Positions 38,291 to 51,700 of a DNA stretch of 64,000 nucleotides are shown piece by piece (the stretch's first letter is position 1; every line of letters starts with the position of its first letter). Both the position numbers and the translations under genes were made by a program. This DNA is from Prosopocoilus inquinatus. Taxonomy: Eukaryota; Arthropoda; Insecta; Coleoptera; Lucanidae. The stretch lies in assembly GCA_036172665.1 (NCBI GenBank), contig CM069880.1, positions 2,792,501 to 2,856,500 on the forward strand, given 5' to 3'. The notes under the pieces are model-generated. The model was given only the letters and a program-made list of their open reading frames with translations. It ran no database searches and was not told where the DNA came from.

Positions 38291-41200
38291 AAATAACATG
38301 ATAGATGAGTAAGGATCGATTACATACATCACAGGAACAACGCTAATACGTGTTGTTTCGTTTAAAACTATTTCCAGTTTCTGCTGCGTCCGAAAGAGTC
38401 GTATCTCACATCAGAGTTACTGGAGTCCATCCAAACTTCAAATAACATGTTAGATAAGTAAATATCGTATAGATACATCACAGGAACAACGCTAATACGT
38501 GTTGTTTCGTTCAAAACTATTTCCAGCTTCTGCTGCGTCCGAGAACTTTTTATCTCACATCAGAGTTACTGGAGTCCATCCAAACGTCAAATAACATGAT
38601 AGATGAGTAAGGATCGATTAGATACATCACAGGAACAACGCTAATACGTGTTGTTTCGTTTAAAACTATTTCCAGCTCCTGCTGCGTCCAAAAACTTCGT
38701 ATCTCACATCAGAGATACTAGAGTCCATCGAAACGTCAAATAACATAGTAGATAAGTAAGGATCGCTTAGATACATCACAGGAACAACGTTAATACGTGT
38801 TGTTTCGTTCAAAACTATTTCCAGCTTCTGCTGCGTCCGAAAACTTTGTATCTCACATCAGAGTTACTGGAGTCCATCGAAACGCCAAATAACGTGATAG
38901 ATGAGTAAGGATCGATTAGATACATCACAGGAACAACGCTAACGCGTGTTGTTTCGTTTAAAACTATTTCCAGCTTCTGCTGCGTCCGAGAACTTCGTAT
39001 CTCACATCAGGGTTACTGGAGTCCATCCAAACGTCAAATAACATGATATATAAGTAAGGATCGATTAGATACATCACAGGAACAACGCTAATGCGTGTTG
39101 TTTCGTTTAAAATTATTTCTAGCTTCAGCTGCGTCCGAGAACTTCGTAACTCACATCAAAGTTACTGGAGTCCATCGAAACGCCAAATAACATGATAGAT
39201 GATTAAGGATCGACTAGATACATCACAGGAACAACGCTAATACGTGTTGTTTCGTTTAAAACTATTTCTAGCTTCAGCTGCATCCGAGAACTTCGTATCT
39301 CACATCAAAGTTACTGGAGTCCATCGAAACGCCAAATGACATGATAGATGAGTAAGGATCGATTAGATACATCACAGGAACAACGCTAATACGTGTTGTT
39401 TCGTTTAAAACTATTTCTAGCTTCAGCTGCGTCCGAGAACTTCGTATCTCACATCAAAGTTACTGGAGTCCATCGAAACGTCAAATAACATAGTAGATAA
39501 GTAAGGATCGCTTAGATACATCACAGGAACAACGTTAATACGTGTTGTTTCGTTCAAAACAATTTCCAGCTTCTGCTGAGTCCGAGAACGTCGTATCTCA
39601 CATCAGAGTTACTGGAGTCCATCGAAACGTCAAATAACATGATAGATAAGTAAGGATCGATTAGATACAGCACAGGAACAACGCTAATACGTGTTGTTTC
39701 GTTTAAAACTATTTCCAGCTCCTGCTGCGCCCAAAAACTTTGTATCTCACATCAGAGTTACTGGAGTCCGTCCAAACGTCAAATAACATGATAGATGAGT
39801 CAGGATCGATTAGATAGACCACAGGAACAACGCTAATATGTGTTGTTTCGTTTAAAACTATTTCCAGCTGCTGCTGCGTCCGAAAATTTCGTATCTCACA
39901 TCAGAGTTACTTGAGTCCATCCAAACGTCAAATAACTTGATAGATGAGTAAGGATCGATTAGATACATCACAGGAACAACGCTAATACGTGTTGTTTCGT
40001 TTAAAACTATTTCTAGCTTCAGCTGCGTCCGAGAACTTCGTACCTCACATCAAAGTTACTGGAGTCCATCGGAACGCCACATAACATGATAGATGAGTAA
40101 GGATCGATTAGATACATCACAGGGACAACGCTAATACGTGTTGTTTCGTTTAAAACTATTTCCAGCTTCTGCTGCGTCCGAGAACTTCGTATCTCACATC
40201 AGGGTTACTGGAGTCCATCCAAACGTCAAATAACATGATATATAAGTAAGGATCTATTAGATACATCACAGGAACAACGCTAATGCGTGTTGTTTCGTTT
40301 AAAACTATTTCTAGCTTCAGCTGCGTCCGAGAAATTCGTAACTCACATCAAAGTTAATGGAGTCCATCGAAACGCCAAATAACATGATAGATGAGTAAAG
40401 ATCGATTAGATACATCACAGGAACAACGCTAATACTTGTTGTTTCGTTTAAAACTATTTCTAGCTTCAGCTGCGTCCGAGAACTTCGTATCTCACATCAA
40501 AGATACTGGAGTCCATCGAAACGTCAAATAACATAGTAGATAAGTAAGGATCGCTTAGATACATCACAGGAACAACGTTAATACGTGTTGTTTCGTTCAA
40601 AACTATTTCCAGCTTCTGCTGCGTCCGAAAACTTTGTATCTCACATCAGAGTTACTGGAGTCCATCGAAACGTCAAATATAGTAGCTAAGTAAGGATCGA
40701 TTACATACATCACAGGAACAACGCTAATACGTGTTGTTTCGTTCAAAAATATTTCCAGCTTCTGCTGCGTCCAAAAACTTTGTATCTCACATCAGAGTTA
40801 CTGGAGTCCATCCAAACGTAAAATAACATGATAGATGAGTAAGGATCGATTAGATACATCACAGGAAGATCGCTAATGCGTGTTGTTTCGTTTAAAACTA
40901 TTTCCAGCTTCTGCTGCGTCCGAAAACGTCGTATCTCACATCAGAGTTACTGGAGTACATCGAAACGTCAAATAACATGATAGATGAGTAAGGATAGATT
41001 AGATACATCACAGGAACAACGCTAATACGTGTTGTTTCGTTTAAAACTATTTCCAGTTTCTGCTGCGTCCGAAAAATTCGTATCTCACATCAGAGTTGCT
41101 GGAGTCCATCGAAACGCCAAATAACATGATAGATGAGTAAGGATCGATTAGATACATCACAGGAACAACGCTAATGCGTGTTATTTCGTTTAAAACTATT

Positions 41201-42434
41201 TCCAGCTTCTGCTGCGTCCGAGAACTTCGTATCTCACATCAGGGTTACTGGAGTCCATCCAAACGTCAAATAACATGATATATAAGTAAGGATCGATTAG
41301 ATACATCACAGGAACAATGCTAATGCGTGTTGTTTCGTTTAAAACTATTTCCAGCTTCTGCTGCGTACGAAAATTTCGTATCTCACATCCAAGTTACTGG
41401 AGTCCATCGAAACGCCACATAACATGATAGATGAGTAAGGATCGATTAGATACATCACAGGAACAACGCTAATGCGTGTTGTTTCGTTTAAAACTATTTC
41501 CAGCTTCTACTGCGTCCGAGAACTTCGTATCTCACATCAGGGTTACTGGAGTCCATCCAAACGTCAAATAACATGATAGATAAGTAAGGATCGATTAGAT
41601 ACATCACAGGAACAACGCTAATGCGTGTTGTTTCGTTTAGAACTATTTCTAGCTTCTGCTGCGTCCGAGAACTTCGTATCTCACATCAGGGTTACTGGAG
41701 TCCATCCAAACGTCAAATAACATGATAGATAAGTAAGGATCGATTAGATACATCACAGGAACAACGCTAATGCGTGTTGTTTCGTTTAAAACTATTTCCA
41801 GCTTCTGCTGCGTCCGAGAACTTCGTATCTCACATCAAAGTTACTGGAGTCCATCGAAACGCCAAATAACATGATAGATGAGTAAGGATCGATTAGATAC
41901 ATCACAGGAACAACGCTAATGGGTGTTGTTTCGTTTAAAACTATTTCCAGCTTCTGCTGCGTCCGAGAACTTCGTATCTCACATCAGGGTTACCGGAGTC
42001 CATCCAAACGTCAAATAACATGATATATAAGTAAGGATCGATTAGATACATCACAGGAACAACGCTAATGCGTGTTGTTTCGTTTAAAACTATTTCTAGC
42101 TTCAGCTGCGTCCGAGAACTTCGTAACTCACATCAAAGTTACTGGAGTCCATCGAAACGCCAAATAACATGATAGATGAGTAAGGATCGATTAGATACAT
42201 CACAGGAACATCGCTAATGCGTGCTGTTTCGTTTAAAACTATTTCCAGCTTCTGCTGAGTCCGAGAACGTCGTATCTCACATCAGAGTTACTGGAGTCCA
42301 TCGAACCGTCAAATAACATGATAGATAAGTAAGGATCGATTAGATACAGCACAGGAACAACGCTAATACGTGTTGTTTCGTTTAAAACTATTTCCAGCTC
42401 CTGCTGCGCCCAAAAACTTTGTATCTCACATCAG
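38291..42434. repeat. 8,040-bp-offset segmental duplication, copy 2
   Basis: Copy of 30,251-34,394. The left junction falls within a monomer, where GTCCATCCAAACG is common to donor and recipient. The right junction joins GTCCATCGAACCGTC of one monomer to the same place two monomers later, again in register. Confidence 0.92.
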
Positions 42435-45400
42435 ACTTACTGGAGTCCATCCAAACGTCAAATAACATGTTAGATAAGTAAGGATCGTTTAGATACATCA
42501 CAGGAACAACGCTAATACGTGTTGTTTCGTTCAAAACTATTTCTAGCTTCTGCTGCGTCCGAGAACTTTGTCTCTCACATCAGAGTTACTGGAGTCCGTC
42601 CAAACGTCAAATAACATGATAGATGAGTCAGGATCGATTAGATAGACCACAGGAACAACGCTAATATGTGTTGTTTCGTTTAAAACTATTTCCAGCTGCT
42701 GCTGCGTCCGAAAATTTCGTATCTCACATCAGAGTTACTGGAGTCCATCCAAACGTCAAATAACTTGATAGATGAGTAAGGATCGATTAGATACATCACA
42801 GGAACAACGCTAATACGTGTTGTTTCGTTTAAAACTATTTCTAGCTTCAGCTGCGTCCGAGAACTTCGTACCTCACATCAAAGTTACTGGAGTCCATCGG
42901 AACGCCAAATAACATGATAGATGAGTAAGGATCGATTAGATACATCACAGGGACAACGCTAATACGTGTTGTTTCGTTTAAAACTATTTCCAGCTTCTGC
43001 TGCGTCCGAGAACTTCGTATCTCACATCAGGGTTACTGGAGTCCATCCAAACGTCAAATAACATGATATATAAGTAAGGATCTATTAGATACATCACAGG
43101 AACAACGCTAATGCGTGTTGTTTCGTTTAAAACTATTTCTAGCTTCAGCTGCGTCCGAGAAATTCGTAACTCACATCAAAGTTAATGGAGTCCATCGAAA
43201 CGCCAAATAACATGATAGATGAGTAAGGATCGATTAGATACATCACAGGAACAACGCTAATACTTGTTGTTTCGTTTAAAACTATTTCTAGCTTCAGCTG
43301 CGTCCGAGAACTTCGTATCTCACATCAAAGATACTGGAGTCCATCGAAACGTCAAATAACATAGTAGATAAGTAAGGATCGCTTAGATACATCACAGGAA
43401 TAACGTTAATACGTGTTGTTTCGTTCAAAACTATTTCCAGCTTCTGCTGCGTCCGAAAACTTTGTATCTCACATCAGAGTTACTGGAGTCCATCCAAACG
43501 TCAAATAACATGATAGATGAGTAAGGATCGATTAGATATTTCACAGGAACAACGCTAATATGTGTTGTTTCGTTTAAAACTATTTCCAGCTGCTGCTGCG
43601 TCCGAAAATTTCGTATCTCACATTAGAGTTACTGGAGTCCATCGAAACGTCAAATATAGTAGCTAAGTAAGGATCGATTAGATACATCACAGGAACAACG
43701 CTAATACGTGTTGTTTCGTTCAAAACTATTTCCAGCTTCTGCTGCGTCCAAAAACTTTGTATCTCACATCAGAGTTACTGGAGTCCATCCAAATGTAAAA
43801 TAACATGATAGATGAGTAAGGATCGATTAGATACATCACAGGAAGATCGCTAATGCGTGTTGTTTCGTTTAAAACTATTTCCAGCTTCTGCTGCGTCCGA
43901 AAACGTCGTATCTCACATCAGAGTTACTGGAGTCCATCGAAACGTCAAATAACATGATAGATGAGTAAGGATCGATTAGATACATCACAGGAACAACGCT
44001 AATACGTGTTGTTTCGTTCAAAACTATTTCCAGCTTCTGCTGCGTCCGAAAACTTTGTATCTCACATCAGAGTTACTGGAGTCCATCGAAACGTCAAATA
44101 TAGTAGCTAAGTAAGGATCGATTAGATACATCACAGGAACAACGCTAATACGTGTTGTTTCGTTCAAAACTATTTCCAGCTTCTGCTGCGTCCAAAAACT
44201 TTGTATCTCACATCAGAGTTACTGGAGTCCATCCAAACGTAAAATAACATGATAGATGAGTAAGGATCGATTAGATACATCACAGGAAGATCGCTAATGC
44301 GTGTTGTTTCGTTTAAAACTATTTCCAGCTTCTGCTGCGTCCGAAAACGTCGTATCTCACATCAGAGTTACTGGAGTCCATCGAAACGTCAAATAACGTG
44401 ATAGATGAGTAAGGATAGATTAGATACATCACAGGAACAACGCTAATACGTGTTGTTTCGTTTAAAACTATTTCCAGTTTCTGCTGCGTCCGAAAAATTC
44501 GTATCTCACATCAGAGTTGCTGGAGTCCATCGAAACGCCAAATAACATGATAGATGAGTAAGGATCGATTAGATACATCACAGGAACAACGCTAATGCGT
44601 GTTATTTCGTTTAAAACTATTTCCAGCTTCTGCTGCGTCCGAGAACTTCGTATCTCACATCAGGGTTACTGGAGTCCATCCAAACGTCAAATAACATGAT
44701 ATATAAGTAAGGATCGATTAGATACATCACAATAACAATGCTAATGCGTGTTGTTTCGTTTAAAACTATTTCCAGCTTCTGCTGCGTACGAAAATTTCGT
44801 ATCTCACATCCAAGTTACTGGAGTCCATCGAAACGCCACATAACATGATAGATGAGTAAGGATCGATTAGATACATCACAGGAACAACGCTAATGCGTGT
44901 TGTTTCGTTTAAAACTATTTCCAGCTTCTACTGCGTCCGAGAACTTCGTATCTCACATCAGGGTTACTGGAGTCCATCCAAACGTCAAATAACATGATAG
45001 ATAAGTAAGGATCGATTAGATACATCACAGGAACAACGCTAATGCGTGTTGTTTCGTTTAGAACTATTTCTAGCTTCTGCTGCGTCCGAGAACTTCGTAT
45101 CTCACATCAGGGTTACTGGAGTCCATCCAAACGTCAAATAACATGATAGATAAGTAAGGATCGATTAGATACATCACAGGAACAACGCTAATGCGTGTTG
45201 TTTCGTTTAAAACTATTTCCAGCTTCTGCTGCGTCCGAGAACTTCGTATCTCACATCAAAGTTACTGGAGTCCATCGAAACGCCAAATAACATGATAGAT
45301 GAGTAAGGATCGATTAGATACATCACAGGAACAACGCTAATGGGTGTTGTTTCGTTTAAAACTATTTCCAGCTTCTGCTGCGTCCGAGAACTTCGTATCT

Positions 45401-46290
45401 CACATCAGGGTTACCGGAGTCCATCCAAACGTCAAATAACATGATATATAAGTAAGGATCGATTAGATACATCACAGGAACAACGCTAATGCGTGTTGTT
45501 TCGTTTAAAACTATTTCTAGCTTCAGCTGCGTCCGAGAACTTCGTAACTCACATCAAAGTTACTGGAGTCCATCGAAACGCCAAATAACATGATAGATGA
45601 GTAAGGATCGATTAGATACATCACAGGAACATCGCTAATGCGTGCTGTTTCGTTTAAAACTATTTGCAGCTTCTGCTGAGTCCGAGAACGTCGTATCTCA
45701 CATCAGAGTTACTGGAGTCCATCGAAACGTCAAATAACATGATAGATAAGTAAGGATCGATTAGATACAGCACAGGAACAACGCTAATACGTGTTGTTTC
45801 GTTTAAAACTATTTCCAGCTCCTGCTGCGCCCAAAAACTTTGTATCTCACATCAGAGTTACTGGAGTCCGTCCAAACGTCAAATAACATGATAGATGAGT
45901 AAGGATCGATTAGATACACCACAGGAACAACGCTAATATGTGTTGTTTCGTTTAAAACTATTTCCAGCTGCTGCTGCGTCCGAAAATTTCGTATCTCACA
46001 TTAGAGTTACTGGAGTCCATCGAACCGTCAAATAACATGATAGATAAGTAAGGATCGATTAGATACAGCACAGGAACAACGCTAATACGTGTTGTTTCGT
46101 TTAAAACTATTTCCAGCTCCTGCTGCGCCCAAAAACTTTGTATCTCACATCAGACTTACTGGAGTCCATCCAAACGTCAAATAACATGTTAGATAAATAA
46201 GGATCGTTTAGATACATCACAGGAACAACGCTAATACGTGTTGTTTCGTTCAAAACTATTTCTAGCTTCTGCTGCGTCCGAGAACTTTGT
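42303..46290. repeat. continuation of the segmental duplication, copy 2 right part
   Basis: Partner of 34,561-38,100. It contains the extra three-monomer duplication at about 43,651-44,094, marked by CAAATATAGTAG at 43,651 and 44,095. The homology with copy 1 ends at about 46,300, where copy 1 turns into the 38,291 duplication and this copy continues with a GTCCGTCC / GATGAGTCAGG monomer. Confidence 0.88.
43651..44094. repeat. recent local three-monomer duplication (444 bp)
   Basis: The CAAATATAGTAGCTAAG deletion variant, followed by CCAAAAACTTTG, GGAAGATCGC and CCGAAAACGTCG monomers, occurs at 43,651 and again at 44,095, only 444 bp apart (3 x 149 - 3). The equivalent site near 36,200 has a single copy, so this is specific to the second segmental copy. 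Confidence 0.85.
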
Positions 46291-48740
46291 ATCTCACATC
46301 AGAGTTACTGGAGTCCGTCCAAACGTCAAATAACATGATAGATGAGTCAGGATCGATTAGATAGACCACAGGAACAACGCTAATATGTGTTGTTTCGTTT
46401 AAAACTATTTCCAGCTGCTGCTGCGTCCGAAAATTTCGTATCTCACATCAGAGTTACTGGAGTCCATCCAAACGTCAAATAACTTGATAGATGAGTAAGG
46501 ATCGATTAGATACATCACAGGAACAACGCTAATACGTGTTGTTTCGTTTAAAACTATTTCTAGCTTCAGCTGCGTCCGAGAACTTCGTACCTCACATCAA
46601 AGTTACTGGAGTCCATCGGAACGCCAAATAACATGATAGATGAGTAAGGATCGATTAGATACATCACAGGGACAACGCTAATACGTGTTGTTTCGTTTAA
46701 AACTATTTCCAGCTTCTGCTGCGTCCGAGAACTTCGTATCTCACATCAGGGTTACTGGAGTCCATCCAAACGTCAAATAACATGATATATAAGTAAGGAT
46801 CTATTAGATACATCACAGGAACAACGCTAATGCGTGTTGTTTCGTTTAAAACTATTTCTAGCTTCAGCTGCGTCCGAGAAATTCGTAACTCACATCAAAG
46901 TTAATGGAGTCCATCGAAACGCCAAATAACATGATAGATGAGTAAGGATCGATTAGATACATCACAGGAACAACGCTAATACTTGTTGTTTCGTTTAAAA
47001 CTATTTCTAGCTTCAGCTGCGTCCGAGAACTTCGTATCTCACATCAAAGATACTGGAGTCCATCGAAACGTCAAATAACATAGTAGATAAGTAAGGATCG
47101 CTTAGATACATCACAGGAATAACGTTAATACGTGTTGTTTCTTTCAAAACTATTTCCAGCTTCTGCTGCGTCCGAAAACTTTGTATCTCACATCAGAGTT
47201 ACTGGAGTCCATCCAAACGTCAAATAACATGATAGATGAGTAAGGATCGATTAGATATTTCACAGGAACAACGCTAATATGTGTTGTTTCGTTTAAAACT
47301 ATTTCCAGCTGCTGCTGCGTCCGAAAATTTCGTATCTCACATTAGAGTTACTGGAGTCCATCGAAACGTCAAATATAGTAGCTAAGTAAGGATCGATTAG
47401 ATACATCACAGGAACAACGCTAATACGTGTTGTTTCGTTCAAAACTATTTCCAGCTTCTGCTGCGTCCAAAAACTTTGTATCTCACATCAGAGTTACTGG
47501 AGTCCATCGAAACGTCAAATAACATGATAGATGAGTAAGGATCGATTAGATACATCACAGGAACAACGCTAATACGTGTTGTTTCGTTTAAAACTATTTC
47601 CAGTTTCTGCTGCGTCCGAAAAATTCGTATCTCACATCAGAGTTGCTGGAGTCCATCGAAACGCCAAATAACATGATAGATGAGTAAGGATCGATTAGAT
47701 ACATCACAGGAACAACGCTAATGCGTGTTATTTCGTTTAAAACTATTTCCAGCTTCTGCTGCGTCCGAGAACTTCGTATCTCACATCAGGGTTACTGGAG
47801 TCCATCCAAACGTCAAATAACATGATATATAAGTAAGTATCGATTAGATACATCACAGGAACAATGCTAATGCGTGTTGTTTCGTTTAAAACTATTTCCA
47901 GCTTCTGCTGCGTACGAAAATTTCGTATCACACATCCAAGTTACTGGAGTCCATCGAAACGCCACATAACATGATAGATGAGTAAGGATCGATTAGATAC
48001 ATCACAGGAACAACGCTAATGCGTGTTGTTTCGTTTAAAACTATTTCCAGCTTCTACTGCGTCCGAGAACTTCGTATCTCACATCAGGGTTACTGGAGTC
48101 CATCCAAACGTCAAATAACATGATAGATAAGTAAGGATCGATTAGATACATCACAGGAACAACGCTAATGCGTGTTGTTTCGTTTAGAACTATTTCTAGC
48201 TTCTGCTGCGTCCGAGAACTTCGTATCTCACATCAGGGTTACTGGAGTCCATCCAAACGTCAAATAACATGATAGATAAGTAAGGATCGATTAGATACAT
48301 CACAGGAACAACGCTAATGCGTGTTGTTTCGTTTAAAACTATTTCCAGCTTCTGCTGCGTCCGAGAACTTCGTATCTCACATCAAAGTTACTGGAGTCCA
48401 TCGAAACGCCAAATAACATGATAGATGAGTAAGGATCGATTAGATACATCACACGAACAACGCTAATGGGTGTTGTTTCGTTTAAAACTATTTCCAGCTT
48501 CTGCTGCGTCCGAGAACTTCGTATCTCACATCAGGGTTACCGGAGTCCATCCAAACGTCAAATAACATGATATATAAGTAAGGATCGATTAGATACATCA
48601 CAGGAACAACGCTAATGCGTGTTGTTTCGTTTAAAACTATTTCTAGCTTCAGCTGCGTCCGAGAACTTCGTAACTCACATCAAAGTTACTGGAGTCCATC
48701 GAAACGCCAAATAACATGATAGATGAGTAAGGATCGATTA
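46291..48740. repeat. third, partial copy of the 21-25-monomer HOR
   Basis: GATGAGTCAGG at about 46,341 lies 3,719 bp (25 x 149 - 6) after the equivalent at 42,622. Monomer order then follows that of 34.9-37.4 kb through GGATCTATTAG, GATATTTCACAGG, TGCGTACGAAAATTTCG, CTTCTACTGCG and GGGTTACCGGAG. It lacks the GGAAGATCGC monomers present in the other copies. The match ends at about 48,740, where AACGCTAATACG replaces AACATCGCTAATG. Confidence 0.85.
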
Positions 48741-51700
48741 GATACATCACAGGAACAACGCTAATACGTGTTGTTTCGTTTAAAACTATTTCTAGCTTCA
48801 GCTGCGTCCGAGAACTTCGTATCTCACATCAAAGTTACTGGAGTCCATCGAAACGTCAAATAACATAGTAGATAAGTAAGGATCGCTTAGATACATCACA
48901 GGAACAACGTTAATACTTGTTGTTTCGTTCAAAACTATTTCCAGCTTCTGCTGCGTCCGAAAACTTTGTATCTCACATCAGAGTTACTTGAGTCCATCCA
49001 AACGTCAAATAACATGATAGATAAGTAAGGATCGATTAGATACATCACAGGAACAACGCTAATACGTGTTGTTTCGTTTAAAACTATTTCTAGCTTCAGC
49101 TGCGTCCGAGAACTTTGTATCTCACATCAGACTTACTGGAGTCCATCCAAACGTCAAATAACATGTTAGATAAGTAAGGATCGTTTAGATACATCACAGG
49201 AACAACGCTAATACGTGTTGTTTCGTTCAAAACTAATTAGAGCTTCTGCTGTGTCCGAGAACTTTGTATCTCACATCAGAGTTACTGGAGTCCGTCCAAA
49301 CGTCAAATAACATGATAGATGAGTAAGGATCGATTAGATACATCACAGGAACAACGCTAATATGTGTTTTTTCGTTTAAAACTATTTCCAGCTGCTGCTG
49401 CGTCCGAAAATTTCGTATCTCACATTAGAGTTACTGGAGTCCATCGAAACGTCAAATAACATAGTAGCTAAGTAAGGATCGATTAGATACATCACAGGAA
49501 CAACGCTAATACGTGTTGTTTCGTTTAAAACTATTTCCAGTTTCTGCTGCGTCCAAAAATTTTGTATCTCACATCAGAGTTACTGGAGTCCATCCAAACG
49601 TAAAATAACATGATAGATGAGTAAGGATCGATTAGATACATCACAGGAACATCGCTAATGCGTGTTGTTTCGTTTAAAACTATTTCCAGCTTCTGCTGCG
49701 CCCAAAAACTTTGTATCTCACATCAGAGTTACTGGAGTCCGTCCAAACGTCAAATAACATGATAGATGAGTAAGGATCGATTAGATACACCACAGGAACA
49801 ACGCTAATATGTGTTGTTTCGTTTAAAACTATTTCCAGCTGCTGCTGCGTCCGAAAATTTCGTATCTCACATTAGAGTTACTGGAGTCCATCGAACCGTC
49901 AAATAACATGATAGATAAGTAAGGATCGATTAGATACAGCACAGGAACAACGCTAATACGTGTTGTTTCGTTTAAAACTCTTTCCAGCTCCTGCTGCGCC
50001 CAAAAACTTTGTATCTCACATCAGACTTACTGGAGTCCATCCAAACGTCAAATAACATGTTAGATAAGTAAGGATCGTTTAGATACATCACAGGAACAAC
50101 GCTAATACGTGTTGTTTCGTTCAAAACTATTTCTAGCTTCTGCTGCGTCCGAGAACTTTGTATCTCACATCAGAGTTACTGGAGTCCGTCCAAACGTCAA
50201 ATAACATGATAGATGAGTCAGGATCGATTAGATAGACCACAGGAACAACGCTAATATGTGTTGTTTCGTTTAAAACTATTTCCAGCTGCTGCTGCGTCCG
50301 AAAATTTCGTATCTCACATTAGAGTTACTGGAGTCCATCGAAACGTCAAATAACATAGTAGCTAAGTAAGGATCGATTAGATACATCACAGGAACAACGC
50401 TAATACGTGTTGTTTCGTTCAAAACTATTTCCAGCTTCTGCTGCGTCCGTAAACTTTGTATCTCACATCAGAGTTACTGGAGTCCATCCAAACGTCAAAT
50501 AACTTGATAGATGAGTAAGGATCGATTAGATACATCACAGGAACAACGCTAATACGTGTTGTTTCGTTTAAAACTATTTCTAGCTTCAGCTGCGTCCGAG
50601 AACTTCGTATCTCACATCAAAGTTACTGGAGTCCATCGAAACGCCAAGTAATATGATAGATGAGTAAGGATCGATTAGATACATCACAGGAACAACGCTA
50701 ATGCGTGTTGTTTCGTTTAAAACTAGTCCATCGAAACGTCCAATAACATGATAGATAAGTAAGGATCGATTAGATACAGCACAGGAACAACGCTAATACG
50801 TGTTGTTTCGTTTAAAACTATTTCCAGCTCCTGCTGCGTCCAAAAACTTTGTATCTCACATCAGACTTACTGGAGTCCATCCAAACGTCAAATAACATGT
50901 TAGATAAGTAAGGATCGTTTAGATACATCACAGGAACAACGCTAATACGTGTTGTTTCGTTCAGAACTATTTCCAGCTTCTGCTGCGTCCGAGAACTTTG
51001 TATCTCACATCAGAGTTACTGGAGTCCGTCCATACGTCAAATAACATGATAGATGAGTAAGGATCGATTAGATACATCACAGGAACAACGCTAATATGTG
51101 TTGTTTCGTTTAAAACTATTTCCAGCTGCTGCTGCGTCCGAAAATTTCGTATCTCACATTAGAGTTACTGGAGTCCATCGAAATGTCAAATAACATAGTA
51201 GCTAAGTAAGGATCGATTAGATACATCACAGGAACAACGCTAATACGTGTTGTTTCGTTCAAAACTATTTCCAGCTTCTGCTGCGTCCGTAAACATTGTA
51301 TCTCACATCAGAGTTACTGGAGTCCATCCAAACGTCAAATAACTTGATAGATGAGTAAGGATCGATTAGATACATCACAGGAACAACGCTAATGCGTGTT
51401 GTTTCGTTTAAAACTATTTCCAGCTTCTGCTGCGTCCGAGAACTTCGTATCTCACATCAGGGTTACTGGAGTCCATCCAAATGTCAAATAACATGATAGA
51501 TGAGTAAGGATCGATTAGATACATCACAGGAACAACGCTAATATGTGTTGTTTCGTTTAAAACTATTTCCAGCTTCTGCTGCGTCCGAAAATTTCGTATC
51601 TCACATCCAAGTTACTGGAGTCCATCGAAACGCCACATAACATGATAGATGAGTAAGGATCTATTAGATACATCACAGGAACAACGCTAATGCGTGTTGT

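Noticed and set aside
47743..47931. 62-codon minus-strand open frame
   Set aside because: Satellite monomers with a few substitutions that remove stops. The equivalent positions in sister HOR copies are closed.
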